Assembly (NCBI GenBank): GCA_016713885.1
Contig: JADJOF010000002.1
Span: 62,001 to 126,000, forward strand
DNA: 64,000 bases
Direction of reading: 5' to 3'
Origin: Bdellovibrionales bacterium
GTDB lineage: Bacteria > Bdellovibrionota > Bdellovibrionia > Bdellovibrionales > JAMPXM01
Positions 1-9,373 of this stretch are shown one piece after another; position 1 is the first letter of the stretch, and each line of letters starts with the position of its first letter. The position numbers were made by a program, and so were the translations under genes. The notes under the pieces are model-generated. The model saw nothing but the letters and a program-made list of their open reading frames with translations, did not search any database and was not told the origin of the DNA.

Positions 1-1165
1 CTTCGAGCACCCGGCTCTGCGCATTGGTGCGATAAAATACCGCGATGTCTTCCGGTGACGTTTCGCTTTCACGCAAAAGTCGCGAGATCTCGTTTACGAC
101 GTACCGGGCCTCGTCATACTCGTTGTTCTCTTCGCGCACGATGATCGGTTCGCCGTCGTCATTATTGGTGAACAGCGTTTTGTCTTTGCGCTGAGTGTTG
201 TTGCGAATCACGTTGGTCGCAGCGTTGATGATGGTCTTAGTGGAACGATAGTTTTCCTCAAGCTTCACGACCGTTGCGTTTGGAAAGTCTTTTTCAAACG
301 ATAGGATGTTTTGAATGTCCGCGCCGCGCCAAGAGTAAATTGACTGATCCTCGTCGCCGACAACGCAGAGGTTTTGATGGCCGTCGGCGAGCATGCGAAT
401 GATTTTGTACTGGACCGAATTGGTGTCCTGGTACTCATCGACCATGATGTAGCGGAATCGGCTGCGGTAGTGATCGAGGATATCGGGATAGTCGCGAAAT
501 AGCTCATGGGTTTTGATCAGGAGATCGCTAAAATCAAGCGCGTTGGCGCGCTTCATTTCGGTTTCATAGCGCGAAAAAACAGCGAGCTGTTGAGCGTCCA
601 TCAAGTGCGAGCGATTCTTCACGTCATTTGGTGTGTAGCCGTCGGTTTTAACGGCATTGATTCGCGAGGCAAAGACTTTGGCTGGGTAGAGCTTGTCGTC
701 AATGCCAAGAGCGGCGATGACTTTTTTGATCATCGAGAGCTGATCAGACGTGTCGTAGATTCCAAAGAAGGGTTTGTAGTCGAGCAGTTCAATGTGCTCG
801 CGCAAAAGGCGCGCGCCGATTGAATGGAATGTCGAAATCCACATGCGTCCTTGTGTGGCAATTCCGAGCTGGCGAAGTAAAACATCCGTTCGTGCCTCCA
901 TTTCGCGCGCCGCTTTGTTTGTGAAAGTGACGGCGAGAATCTGCTCCGGTGTTGCCGAACCGGTGGCGATGATATTGGCAATCCGATGAGTGAGAACCCG
1001 GGTCTTTCCAGAACCAGCTCCGGCCAGAATCAGAAGTGGGCCGTCAATAGTTTCGACGGCAAGCCGCTGCGGAGGGTTGAGAGGCGCCGTTATGGCGTGT
1101 GTAATCGCCTCAACCTGACCTGAAAAATGTTCGTGGCCTAAGCCCTGGTTTTCCCTATGATTCAT
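1..1165 (-). CDS. uvrD: UvrD/PcrA-type DNA helicase, N-terminal part (runs off left edge)
   Basis: ATP-dependent 3'-5' superfamily 1 helicase of DNA repair and replication. About 388 codons from the N-terminus are inside the window and the rest lies beyond base 1. Translating the minus strand from the ATG at 1163-1165 gives the Q-motif (LNPPQ, about residues 29-33), Walker A (GAGSGKT, 49-55), motif Ia (TFTNKAA) and the Walker B region (VDEYQDTN), followed by VVGDEDQSIYSWRGAD. That combination is typical of UvrD/PcrA/Rep. It is divergently transcribed from the metallopeptidase gene at 1268, with about 100 bases between them. UvrD, PcrA and Rep cannot be separated without the C-terminus. No frame break is seen in the visible part. 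Confidence 0.93.
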   Translation of the reverse strand, partial: MNHRENQGLGHEHFSGQVEAITHAITAPLNPPQRLAVETIDGPLLILAGAGSGKTRVLTHRIANIIATGSATPEQILAVTFTNKAAREMEARTDVLLRQLGIATQGRMWISTFHSIGARLLREHIELLDYKPFFGIYDTSDQLSMIKKVIAALGIDDKLYPAKVFASRINAVKTDGYTPNDVKNRSHLMDAQQLAVFSRYETEMKRANALDFSDLLIKTHELFRDYPDILDHYRSRFRYIMVDEYQDTNSVQYKIIRMLADGHQNLCVVGDEDQSIYSWRGADIQNILSFEKDFPNATVVKLEENYRSTKTIINAATNVIRNNTQRKDKTLFTNNDDGEPIIVREENNEYDEARYVVNEISRLLRESETSPEDIAVFYRTNAQSRVLE

Positions 1166-1267
1166 GCTCAATTCCGTCACGTTTGATGCCTGCGATCTGG
1201 TGGGGTCGGCCCGAGGCGTGCTAAACCCAACCTCGACAATGAACGACCCTGAAAGGGTTTAGCGGAG

Positions 1268-2607
1268 ATGGCTCCGTTGGAACAGGAAAAGATGGCCCGA
1301 AGACAGGCTGTTTCTGCAATTCGGACACGGTGCTCTGCATTGTTGGGCGGTTTTGGCCTTATTGCAGCTTTGGGAGCCTGCGCGCCTGTTCAAGACGAGC
1401 AGAGCGGGGCTGTGGGGCAGTTTCGCTTGCCGATGTTCAACGAATTGAGCGCTCGCTATGAGCTGCAGACAGTCACCCTTTCAACATTCCGTGAACCGGA
1501 GAAGCTCCGCGGTGACGCGGCGACCATTCTTGTCGATCCCAGTGTCGAAGGCGGAACGCTGAGTCTCAAGGAGCCGATTGGTCGTTTTGTCAAAGAAGGA
1601 TCAATCTGGACGCCAGCTGATTTTGCGACTCTCCAGGCCGCGACCCTCTATGCTCACGCTGAACGGCTTTTGGATATCGATCGCTCTCTTGGCTTGAAAG
1701 GCCTGATGAAGGGTCCGGAGAAAATCGCGATTCAATCGCGCATCATCGAGTCACCGGAGTCTTCTTTTTTGGTTTATAATAACGCCATTTTTGACGGACG
1801 CCTCGATGCCCTTTTTATTGTTCCTTACGACCGCGCTGAATTGCCGATTTCGCTCAATGCGGGTGTGATTGCGCATGAGCACTTTCATCGGATCTTTCAA
1901 GGTGGAGTTTTAAAGTCGGTTCGTGACCTCGGTGGAATAGCAGCACTGGGTTGCTCTGTGCACGGCGTTCGATCGGCGAGAGGTGAACCGCCCAAAGAAA
2001 CGTCGAAAGAGACCATCATCGCAATTAAGCCTGAGACCAGTCGGCAGTTGGTTTCAGCACAAGTGTTGAATCAAGTTACTCTGCGCGCGATGAATGAGGG
2101 GCTGGCCGACTTTTGGGGATGGTCGTACTCGATGGATGATCAATTTATTGGCCGTTCTCTTGGCCATGTTGAAGATCAAGCGCGTCGACTCGACGCTCCT
2201 GCACTGCCACTTTTGACGAAAGAAGAGATTCGCGCTCAGCTTGTGAATCGCAAGTCTGATCGCGAGCGCATCATGCTCGCGTATCGCTTTGGCACCTACT
2301 ACAGCCGGTTCTTGCGTTCGCTCGTCGAGACGATGGTGGATTCTGGCGTGCCTCGGTATGAGTCGACGGTTGAAGTGCGTCGCGCGCTGGCGTCGTCTTT
2401 GAGTGGGTTGGGCGAACACGTGAGTGCGGGTGGCTACAGTCTGAGATTGAGCCAGAGTTTTTGGCAGCTCCTTTGGCGCGTATTCTTTTGAAATCAAAGC
2501 ACTTGCAGGGGCGAACAGAGAAGCTCTGCCAGCGTCTGCAACAGTTGGTGCCGGTCTCGAGTTTTAACGCGATTGCGTGTGCACCAACCGGCGAGGTGCA
2601 GCCATGA
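1268..2607 (+). CDS. Lipoprotein zinc metallopeptidase (frame break near 2445)
   Basis: Probable envelope-anchored metallopeptidase of unknown substrate. The N-terminus has a hydrophobic segment ending in a lipobox (LGAC, Cys about residue 38). A zinc-binding HExxH motif (HEHFH, about 203-207) is followed some 70 residues later by NEGLADFWG (about 276), the usual place of the third, glutamate ligand in gluzincin-type enzymes. The open frame stops at 2491, but the -1 frame continues without a stop from about 2440 to a TGA at 2605-2607, adding a plausible tail (IEPEFLAAPLARILLK and onward). That TGA overlaps the next gene's ATG as ATGA. I infer one missing base around 2440-2460. The start could also be the ATG at 1292. 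Confidence 0.7.
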
Positions 2608-3260
2608 ACACGATGCTGTCGCTCTTGATATCGTTTTTAGGCGCGGCTTTATGCTCAGCTTCGGTCTTTGCTGCGGATGTTGACGGCATTGGTGCCCTTG
2701 ACGGAGCGAGTGTGACTGCGCCTTTGACCAGCAAGCCCACTGAGATGAATGCCGGCCCACGCTGGGGTGTGCGACTTGGCCGCGGAATGTTGTTTGAGAA
2801 AACCAACAGCGCCAAGGCCGATGCCACGCGGCTCTCACTTCTAGCCGGCGCCGACATCGAATGGGCGCTGAACTCAGCCACTCTTGGTTTGGGCATCGAG
2901 TACGGTCGTTTTGGTTCAGCCGACGGCAATCAGACAGTTCAGGTTTCCAGTCTGAACGAATCGTTACTGGCTTGGACTGATTTGGGTTTCGCTCGCGAGG
3001 GAAGTTTTGTTCCCTACGCGGGTGTCGGTCTTGGCGTGAGTCGTCTGACGGCGGAAACACAATTGAGTGGCTTGACGGAGAAGGCGACAGGACTTTGGTT
3101 GCCGGCTGGCGCTGCTCGCGTTGGAGTTCTTGCGGCTTGGAATTCGACACTTCGACTCAGAGCTGACGTGCGTTTTGAAACGGCGCCGGAGCTAAAAACA
3201 AACGACGCCCGGTTGGGCGTCGCTGTGAATTTACAGTATCTTTTTGGCCGGGTGAATTAG
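2604..3260 (+). CDS. Outer-membrane beta-barrel protein (OmpA/OmpW-like size)
   Basis: A 218-residue exported protein. The signal peptide (MNTMLSLLISFLGAALCSAS, cut near VFAAD) is followed by alternating strand-like segments rich in glycine and aromatic residues (LGLGIEYGRFG, VPYAGVGLGVSRL), ending LGVAVNLQYLFGRVN. This is the usual look of a small eight-stranded outer-membrane barrel. I chose the ATG at 2604 because it begins the signal peptide, has GAGGTG upstream and overlaps the preceding stop as ATGA. The coupling suggests co-expression with the metallopeptidase lipoprotein. The function is unknown. Confidence 0.7.
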   Translation: MNTMLSLLISFLGAALCSASVFAADVDGIGALDGASVTAPLTSKPTEMNAGPRWGVRLGRGMLFEKTNSAKADATRLSLLAGADIEWALNSATLGLGIEYGRFGSADGNQTVQVSSLNESLLAWTDLGFAREGSFVPYAGVGLGVSRLTAETQLSGLTEKATGLWLPAGAARVGVLAAWNSTLRLRADVRFETAPELKTNDARLGVAVNLQYLFGRVN

Positions 3261-3276
3261 CCAGCCGAATTCATTC

Positions 3277-4152
3277 TTAGCGAGAGATCTTGCTGACGAT
3301 CGCTGAAGGCAGATCAGTCTGTTTTACGAGCTGAGCGCGGTACTTTGAAGCATCGTTGAAAGACTTAAAGCTTCCGACGCTCACGCGATACCAAACTTTG
3401 CCGTTAATGCTCGCTTCAACCGGAAACGCGGGGAAGCCTTTTTTTACGAGCGAATCGACGTGCTCTTTTGCGGCTTCGGCTGTTGGGTAGGAGGCCACCT
3501 GAACCGTGAATTCAACGTCGTTTGTGGCGCCGACAGTTTTAGGTAAGCTCGACGGGACTCGGCTTTCGGCTTTCGGTTGCTCTTTCGCAACCGGAGCGGC
3601 ATTGCTCGCAATGCGAGCGGCCGCTTGATGGGCGGCCGAGAGGTCGGGTTTGTTGCTCGCTGGGGCAGCTGCCCCATGGGCTGGCGCTGCTGTTGTTGAG
3701 GCGACAGTGCGTGCTTTTTCAGGAGCATGCGCAGGCGCTGAGGCTTCTTTTGTCTCGTGCTTATCAGTCGAAGCGCCGTGTCCGCTTGCCACTTGCGCAG
3801 CCTTTGCGGGCTCAGCCGCTTCGTGTCCAGCGGCAGCGGCCTGTTCGCCTGCCTCGGCGGCTTTTTGACCGTGAATCGCCTTGTCTGTCGCGGCGGCGAC
3901 TTCTTCTTCAGTCAGGGCCTCTGCATCGTGTGCAGCATCGTCGGTCGGGTCTGACTCTTTGCTGGCGGTCTGACCTTTGCCGACTTCGCGATCGAATTCG
4001 CCCTCAAGAGCGAGACGCTGGTAGTCGCTATCGGAAAGTTTTTTTCCAAACCAAACACCTGAAGAGAAGGCGAAAAGAGACACGAGGGTGATCGACAAAA
4101 TTTTAAGAACAAGATCCCAGCTCGAGGCGCCTTTTTGATTCAACTTGTACAT
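3277..4152 (-). CDS. SPOR-domain membrane protein
   Basis: A 291-residue bitopic inner-membrane protein. A short cytoplasmic head is followed by one membrane helix (about residues 12-36), a long low-complexity periplasmic linker rich in Ala, Glu and Pro with many His residues, and a C-terminal SPOR domain (about 205-285; FTVQVASYPTAEAAKEHV, then VWYRVSVGSFKSFNDA). SPOR domains bind septal peptidoglycan stripped of stem peptides, so a role in division or cell-wall remodelling is inferred. I start it at the ATG ending at 4152, which has AGGAGA upstream, instead of at the longer upstream frame. It is divergent from the inositol-phosphatase gene. Confidence 0.85.
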   Translation of the reverse strand: MYKLNQKGASSWDLVLKILSITLVSLFAFSSGVWFGKKLSDSDYQRLALEGEFDREVGKGQTASKESDPTDDAAHDAEALTEEEVAAATDKAIHGQKAAEAGEQAAAAGHEAAEPAKAAQVASGHGASTDKHETKEASAPAHAPEKARTVASTTAAPAHGAAAPASNKPDLSAAHQAAARIASNAAPVAKEQPKAESRVPSSLPKTVGATNDVEFTVQVASYPTAEAAKEHVDSLVKKGFPAFPVEASINGKVWYRVSVGSFKSFNDASKYRAQLVKQTDLPSAIVSKISR

Positions 4153-4249
4153 CCAATTTCTCCTGCTTCTCTTTATGTTAGAAACCAACGGCTCGGGGGT
4201 CAACGTGTCAAATCCTTGACAAAAGGGTGAGACACTCGGCTGATGGGGC

Positions 4250-5113
4250 ATGACTCCAATCCTTGGTCCAGGTGAACCCCTGGTTGTTTTGCCGCGAGAA
4301 GCAATAGAATTGGCGCAGACCGCGTTGACGGCCTCATTTCGGGCCTGTGATGAGGCCGGTGCGGTGCTTAAAAAACATTACGGTCGTCTCAAGTCGGTCG
4401 ATGAGAAATTTCAAGCTGGACTGGTGAGTGAGGCCGATCGGGAGTCAGAAGATACAATTAAGAGCCTGATTCATGGTCAGTTCCCCGACCATCAAATCTT
4501 GGGAGAGGAGACGGGACTGAGCTCGGGCTCCGGCGGCGCCTGGAAGGCGCTGTGGATGATTGATCCGTTGGATGGAACGACCAACTATGTTCATCGGGTT
4601 CCCTTCTTTTGTATCAGCATGGGGCTTGAGGTCGAGATTGACGGACGGCGTGAGCTTTTAGCCGGTGTTGTCGATGCGCCGCTGATGAACTGGCGCTATC
4701 ACGCGATTCGCGGGCAAGGTGCATTTTTAAACGGAAATTCGATCGCTGTTTCAAATCGAACGGAGTTTCGTGAAGGTTTGTTTGCAACAGGATTTTCAAA
4801 TTCCGACAACACTCTCGATCAACAGATGGAGTTGCTGCTCGAAGTGATTCGAAAGGCACGTGGCATTCGTCGTCTTGGTGCTGCCGCGCTTGATTTGTGC
4901 ATGGTTGCCGAGGGTGTTTTTGATGGATTCTGGGAGCGCAATCTTCAACCCTGGGACACGGCTGCCGGTGTCTTGATTGCTCGAGAAGCCGGTGCAGTTG
5001 CGACTGACTTTTCTGGCCGGCCCTTTGTCCCCACTTACAAGTCGGTGCTCTGTGCGCCGCCTGCTCAACATGAGCACGTGCTGCAACACATGAAACGAGT
5101 GAGTCGGCGCTGA
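4250..5113 (+). CDS. suhB: Inositol monophosphatase family protein
   Basis: Mg2+-dependent phosphatase of the IMPase/SuhB/FBPase-IV superfamily, 287 residues. The metal-binding motifs are intact: GEET (85-88), DPLDGTTNYVH (105-115) and WDTAAG near residue 232. Possible substrates are inositol-1-phosphate or related sugar phosphates; SuhB proteins also bind the transcription machinery in some bacteria. The first dozen residues before the conserved domain look dispensable, so a later start is possible. It stands alone between the divergent SPOR gene and the flagellar promoter region. Confidence 0.88.
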   Translation: MTPILGPGEPLVVLPREAIELAQTALTASFRACDEAGAVLKKHYGRLKSVDEKFQAGLVSEADRESEDTIKSLIHGQFPDHQILGEETGLSSGSGGAWKALWMIDPLDGTTNYVHRVPFFCISMGLEVEIDGRRELLAGVVDAPLMNWRYHAIRGQGAFLNGNSIAVSNRTEFREGLFATGFSNSDNTLDQQMELLLEVIRKARGIRRLGAAALDLCMVAEGVFDGFWERNLQPWDTAAGVLIAREAGAVATDFSGRPFVPTYKSVLCAPPAQHEHVLQHMKRVSRR

Positions 5114-5226
5114 CGGGAGTCAAAAATCTCGCACGCCTTTTGTCCTGAGACGAATGTTTCATCGAGTTTAAACCTCGTTTTAACCAAGATGAAGGTATTT
5201 TGGGTCTTCGTTCCGATGCGTCTTCA

Positions 5227-5243
5227 TTGGCACTTCGATTGCA
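5227..5243 (+). promoter_or_regulatory. Sigma-54 (RpoN) -24/-12 promoter of the flagellar operon
   Basis: TTGGCAC followed by five bases and TTGCA, with exactly ten bases between the invariant GG (5229-5230) and GC (5241-5242). This matches the RpoN consensus and lies about 60 bases upstream of the fliL start, in the only sizeable gap ahead of the flagellar operon. Transcription would begin near 5254. Sigma-54 control of middle flagellar operons is well known in other bacteria. No enhancer site was identified. Confidence 0.65.
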
Positions 5244-5300
5244 CCACTTGGTTGCTGTCAGCAAAGTGATGAAGTGTTTCCACTGAAGCAGGAGGCGGAC

Positions 5301-5831
5301 GTGGCAGAAGAAAAAGCAGCAGCACCCAGCGCAGAAGCTGGATCGAAGTCCGGCTCAAAACCGATTCTCCTCTACGCGCTGGTCGTGCTCAATATGATCG
5401 TCGTCGGCGGCGTCGGTGCCATGGTTTACATGGGCAAAAAGAAAGATGCCGAGCATGCGACTATCGACAAAGTCGTTGAGGGCGAAGCCCAGGCTCAACA
5501 CGAGGAACACGAGAAGCCAGATGAATTCGTCGGTAAGATGATTCCGATGGAGACCTTCTATGTGAACCTTGCCGGCAACCGCGGCAATCGACTTCTCAAG
5601 GTCAATATGGAGCTTGAGGTCGAAAGCGAAAAGGTGATCGAGGAGATCGACAAGCGAAAGCCACAGATTCGCGACATCATCATTATTATCCTATCATCAA
5701 AGACATTCAAAGATCTTGAGTCGAAGCAGGGCAAAGAGGGCCTTCGCGATGAAATTAAAGATGCCGTGAACTCTTTCCTGACCAAGGGAAAGATTAAGCA
5801 CGTTCACTTCACCGAGTTCATCTACAACTGA
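5301..5831 (+). CDS. fliL: Flagellar basal body protein FliL
   Basis: Single-pass inner-membrane protein that surrounds the stator and promotes torque and motor function; 176 residues. A short Ala/Ser-rich cytoplasmic tail precedes one membrane helix (PILLYALVVLNMIVVGGVGA) and a periplasmic FliL domain (PMETFYVNLAG ... LKVNMELEVESE ... IRDIIIIILSSKTFKDL ... VHFTEFIYN). I place the start at GTG 5301 because an ideal AGGAGG lies six bases upstream; the in-frame codon at 5274 has no such site. It is the first gene of the flagellar operon and lies 10 bases before fliM. Confidence 0.93.
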   Translation: MAEEKAAAPSAEAGSKSGSKPILLYALVVLNMIVVGGVGAMVYMGKKKDAEHATIDKVVEGEAQAQHEEHEKPDEFVGKMIPMETFYVNLAGNRGNRLLKVNMELEVESEKVIEEIDKRKPQIRDIIIIILSSKTFKDLESKQGKEGLRDEIKDAVNSFLTKGKIKHVHFTEFIYN

Positions 5832-5841
5832 GGTCATATCG

Positions 5842-6861
5842 ATGAATCAGGTTCTATCGCAAAGCGAAGTTGATGCACTGCTTGCCGCCGTTAATGAAGG
5901 CGAAGTCGCCGAAAGTGGTGGCGGCGAAGCTTCGGGTGTCCCTGGGGATGATCGTGTCGTCGTCGTCTACGACTTAACCAGCCAGGACCGCATCATTCGC
6001 GGTCGCCTGCCGCAACTCGATGTTATCTATGAAAAGTTCATGCGCTCGTTTCGAGTTTCGCTTTCGGCGCAACTTCGCAAAATCGCGACACTGAACCACG
6101 CTTCGACCGACTTCTTAAAGTTCGGCGAATTTATCAATACGTTGCCAATGCCAACTTGCATGTCGGTTCTTCGTTTCAACGCACTTCGCGGCTCGGCACT
6201 TCTCGTTATCGAGACGAAGCTTGCCTATGCGTTGGTCGACAGTTTTTTTGGCGGCGATGATCGTCCGTATAATAAGGTCGAAGGCAAAGATTTTACGCCA
6301 ATTGAGCTCACGATCATTCAAAAAGTCGTTCAGCTTGCAATTGATGACCTTGAGCAGGCGTGGATCTCGATTGCGAAGATCGATTGCAGCTTTGTTCGTA
6401 CAGAGGTGAATCCTCAGTTTGTGGGCTTGGTGCCACCAACAGACGTTGTCATCGCATCGACCTTTGACGTCGAGCTTGAAAACGCGAACGGCACGATCAC
6501 TTTGGTGATCCCCTATTCGACGATTGAACCGATCAAGCAGAAACTTCAGAGCGGTTTCCAAGTCGAGAGCGATCAGGCCGATAAAAAAATCTGGGCCGGT
6601 ATTATCCAACATCAACTGCTGTCGACTGAGGTCGAAGTGAAGGTTGATCTTGGTCAAACGGAAATCACGTTGGCCGATCTGATGACGCTGAAGCCGGGTG
6701 ACGTGATCGCACTCGATCAGGACTCCAGTGGTGAGTTCGACGTTCAAGTTGAAGGTGTACCGAAGTTTAAAGGGTTTTACGGAATCAACCATGGATCAGT
6801 GGCGATGCAGCTGACCAAGGCCCCTGGGGGCGATGGAAAAGGAGGCAGTCATGGCCGATGA
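5842..6861 (+). CDS. fliM: Flagellar motor switch protein FliM
   Basis: C-ring component that receives CheY-phosphate and sets the direction of rotation; 339 residues, full length. The N-terminus MNQVLSQSEVDALLAAVNEG is the CheY-binding element. A middle CheC/CheX-like domain follows (about 45-235; MPTCMSVLRFNALRGSALLV, FFGGDDRPY), then a C-terminal SpoA/FliN-like domain (about 255-330; VKVDLGQTEITLADLMTLKPGD). It overlaps fliN by 11 bases, which suggests translational coupling. Confidence 0.96.
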   Translation: MNQVLSQSEVDALLAAVNEGEVAESGGGEASGVPGDDRVVVVYDLTSQDRIIRGRLPQLDVIYEKFMRSFRVSLSAQLRKIATLNHASTDFLKFGEFINTLPMPTCMSVLRFNALRGSALLVIETKLAYALVDSFFGGDDRPYNKVEGKDFTPIELTIIQKVVQLAIDDLEQAWISIAKIDCSFVRTEVNPQFVGLVPPTDVVIASTFDVELENANGTITLVIPYSTIEPIKQKLQSGFQVESDQADKKIWAGIIQHQLLSTEVEVKVDLGQTEITLADLMTLKPGDVIALDQDSSGEFDVQVEGVPKFKGFYGINHGSVAMQLTKAPGGDGKGGSHGR

Positions 6862-7183
6862 GAAGAACAATGTGACGAGCATTGCAGAGGCCGATCCGGC
6901 GCGTGCGAAACAGGCCAAGTCAGATCGAAATCTCGATCTGATCATGGATATTCCGCTCAAGGTCACTGTTGAATTGGGCCGTACCAAAATGTTGGTGAGC
7001 GAGCTTTTGAATCTTGGTCAGGGTAGCGTGATCGAGCTTGCAAAGCTTGCCGGAGAGCCGATGGAAGTTTTGGTGAATGAGAAGCTTGTGGCTCGCGGCG
7101 AAGCCGTTGTGGTGAACGAAAAGTTTGGTGTTCGTTTGACTGATATCATTTCTCAAGCTGAGCGAGTTGAACAGCTGAAGTAA
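6851..7183 (+). CDS. fliN: Flagellar motor switch protein FliN
   Basis: C-ring protein with a SpoA fold that also docks the export ATPase complex; 110 residues. After a charged N-terminal stretch comes the FliN domain (about 33-105; DIPLKVTVELGRTKMLVSEL, LGQGSVIELAKLAGEPMEVL, LVARGEAVVVNEKFGVRLTD). The ATG at 6851 is used because AAAGGAGG lies just upstream, inside the fliM end. Normal length; no anomaly seen. Confidence 0.95.
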   Translation: MADEKNNVTSIAEADPARAKQAKSDRNLDLIMDIPLKVTVELGRTKMLVSELLNLGQGSVIELAKLAGEPMEVLVNEKLVARGEAVVVNEKFGVRLTDIISQAERVEQLK

Positions 7184-7205
7184 TATTGGTCAGCCATGGA
7201 GGGCT

Positions 7206-8302
7206 ATGCCGATGCATAAGATATTCTCGCTTGTCCCGATCTTTGTTTTTGCATCGATTGTGGTACCAACATCGACATTTGCGGCTTCATTTGAAGCGGC
7301 TGTTGAAGGTGAGTCGCTGGTTGCGAAGTTTGCGACCCAAGCCGACTTTCAAGGAAACGAAGCAACAGTGCTTTCGACTGACGTCAGCACAATCGAGCTT
7401 CGCGTTCCCGGTGCAGATCTTGCCGTCGCCGGAAAAAAACAACTGTTTCGATTCGAAGATGGCGCGGTAAAAGTCGCATCCCTTTCGCAAGACGGGACAA
7501 CCGGCATTGTGCGGATGGCGCTGAAGAATAAGATTGCCGGTGCGGCGGCGGATCTGGTGGTTCTCAGTCGTGAGAACGGCCGCGTCAGAGTCGAGTTTCC
7601 TCTGTTGTCAGAGGCAGAAGCCAGCCAAAAGATCGCCCTGACCGAGGCGAAGACGGTCGCCATTCCGAATGGTGGCGAGACTCCGGTGTCTGAGACTGCG
7701 GAGCGCGTTGCACTCAAGGCTGAGGCCGGCAAAGCGATGGCAGGAAAAGAGACCGAACAGACTCCAGTCTTACTAAGACAGAAGAGGCCGATAAGAAGCC
7801 TCGCGCTGAGAGTGAGATTCCAGTACTCACTACTGCGAAGAGTGACAAGAAAGATGCGTCTGCGGGACTTGAGAAGCTTGTTCTTACCCTCTTTGTACTC
7901 TGTGCGATGTTGGCTGGTGCCTTGTTTGCGATCAAGAAGTTGGCAGAGAAGAAGTCGAAGCAAAAGCCCAACACGAAAATTCAGATTCTCACCCAGCATC
8001 ACCTGGGACCAAAAAAGAGTATCGCTATTATTCAAGTCGCTGGTGAGGCGCTGCTCGTTGGGATCACCGATCACAATATCTCAATGCTGAAGACCCTCGC
8101 ACTGATCGACGACGAAGTTCCTGGAGTTGTGCCGAGAAACTTTAGCGAAGAGATGGAAAAGGATTTCAGTTTTGCCGGAGCTCGCGACGACGGTGATGAC
8201 GATGGTGAGGACGGCGAAGAAGAGAACTTTGCCCTGAAGGGCCTAGGCGAAGTTCGCGATCTGGTGAGCACGCGACTCAAAACCTTGAGGAATCTTCAAT
8301 GA
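7206..8302 (+). CDS. fliO: Flagellar biosynthesis protein FliO (frame break near 7770)
   Basis: Membrane protein that helps assemble the FliP pore of the flagellar export gate. The first frame encodes a signal peptide and an unusually long periplasmic region (about 190 residues). The -1 frame then continues with KTEEADKKPRAESEIPVL, a membrane helix (LVLTLFVLCAMLAGALFAI) and the conserved cytoplasmic FliO domain (KIQILTQHHLGPKKSIAIIQ, VGITDHNISMLK), ending at 8302. One base is missing around 7765-7775. The position between fliN and fliP and the ATGA overlap with fliP fit fliO. The domain is recognisable only when both frames are joined, so a consensus error is likelier than true loss. Confidence 0.82.
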
Positions 8303-9078
8303 AACGTGCGTCGGCTGATAGCCGGGGACTTCCACTCGGGCTGTTTTTCGGAATGGCATTATTTTTGGTTCTCGGCTGGACGTCGGCCGCTCAGGCGCAG
8401 ATGACATTGCCATCGGTGAACTTGGGATTCAAAACGACACAGAATCCGAATGAAGTTGTAAACACAGTTAAGATCATTCTTTTGATGACGGTGCTGACGC
8501 TGGCGCCGGCCATCATGATTATGATGACGGGCTTCACGCGGTTTATTGTGGTGCTGTCATTTCTTCGTCAGGCTATGGGCACACCGCAGATGCCGCCGAA
8601 CCAGCTCCTTGTTGGCTTGTCGCTCTTTCTCACCTTTTTTGTAATGCGACCGGCTTTTGATGAGATCAATCAGAATGCACTACAGCCGTTCTTGACCAGC
8701 AAGATCAATCAAGAGCAAGCGGCCGATGCCGCGCTTATTCCGCTTCGTCGTTTCATGTTCAACCAAACGCGCGATACGGATCTGGCTCTCTTTGTGAAGC
8801 TGTCAAAAATCGAGGCGCCGAAGACTCGCCAAGATATTCCCACCATGGTTCTTGTTCCGTCGTTCATTATCTCGGAACTCAAGACCGCCTTTCAAATTGG
8901 CTTTGTTATCTATCTGCCATTTCTGGTCATCGACATGGTGATCGCGGGCGTACTGATGGCGATGGGTATGATGATGTTGCCACCGGTGGTGATTTCGCTT
9001 CCATTTAAGATCATGCTTTTTGTTCTTGTTGATGGATGGACATTGTTAATCGGTTCGATGGTCAAGAGCTTCGGCTGA
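8299..9078 (+). CDS. fliP: Flagellar export gate protein FliP
   Basis: Core of the flagellar type III export gate (FliP5-FliQ4-FliR1). 259 residues with a cleavable signal peptide (cut near AAQAQ) followed by four membrane segments. The FliP signatures are clear: LTLAPAIMIMMTGFTRFIVV, FLRQAMGTPQMPPNQLLVGL, and near the C-terminus PSFIISELKTAFQIGFVIYL and GMMMLPPVVISLPFKIMLFV. The start overlaps the fliO stop as ATGA, so the two are probably coupled. Confidence 0.96.
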   Translation: MKRASADSRGLPLGLFFGMALFLVLGWTSAAQAQMTLPSVNLGFKTTQNPNEVVNTVKIILLMTVLTLAPAIMIMMTGFTRFIVVLSFLRQAMGTPQMPPNQLLVGLSLFLTFFVMRPAFDEINQNALQPFLTSKINQEQAADAALIPLRRFMFNQTRDTDLALFVKLSKIEAPKTRQDIPTMVLVPSFIISELKTAFQIGFVIYLPFLVIDMVIAGVLMAMGMMMLPPVVISLPFKIMLFVLVDGWTLLIGSMVKSFG

Positions 9079-9088
9079 GGGGATTCAA

Positions 9089-9361
9089 ATGACAGAAGAA
9101 CTTGTCATGCGCTTAGGGCAGGATGCTTTAAAGACCACGGCGATGGTCTCAGCCCCACTTCTTGGTTCCGCTCTGGTTGTGGGCCTTTTGGTCAGTATCT
9201 TTCAGGCGATCACGCAGATTAACGAAGCCACTCTCACGTTTGTGCCAAAGATGATTGTAATTGCTCTCGTTCTCGTCCTTGCCGGGCCATGGATGATCGA
9301 TGTGATTACAACGTATACGACGACGCTGTTTGAAGGTATCTCGGTCTTTGTTCGCGAGTAG
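9089..9361 (+). CDS. fliQ: Flagellar export gate protein FliQ
   Basis: 90-residue export-gate subunit of two membrane helices forming a hairpin (SAPLLGSALVVGLLVSIFQA and FVPKMIVIALVLVLAGPWMI), with the conserved QAITQINEATLTFVPK linker. The length is exactly that of the family. It lies 10 bases after fliP and 12 before fliR in the same operon, with GAGGGGATTC as ribosome binding site. Confidence 0.95.
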   Translation: MTEELVMRLGQDALKTTAMVSAPLLGSALVVGLLVSIFQAITQINEATLTFVPKMIVIALVLVLAGPWMIDVITTYTTTLFEGISVFVRE

Positions 9362-9373
9362 TCGGAGGACGCC

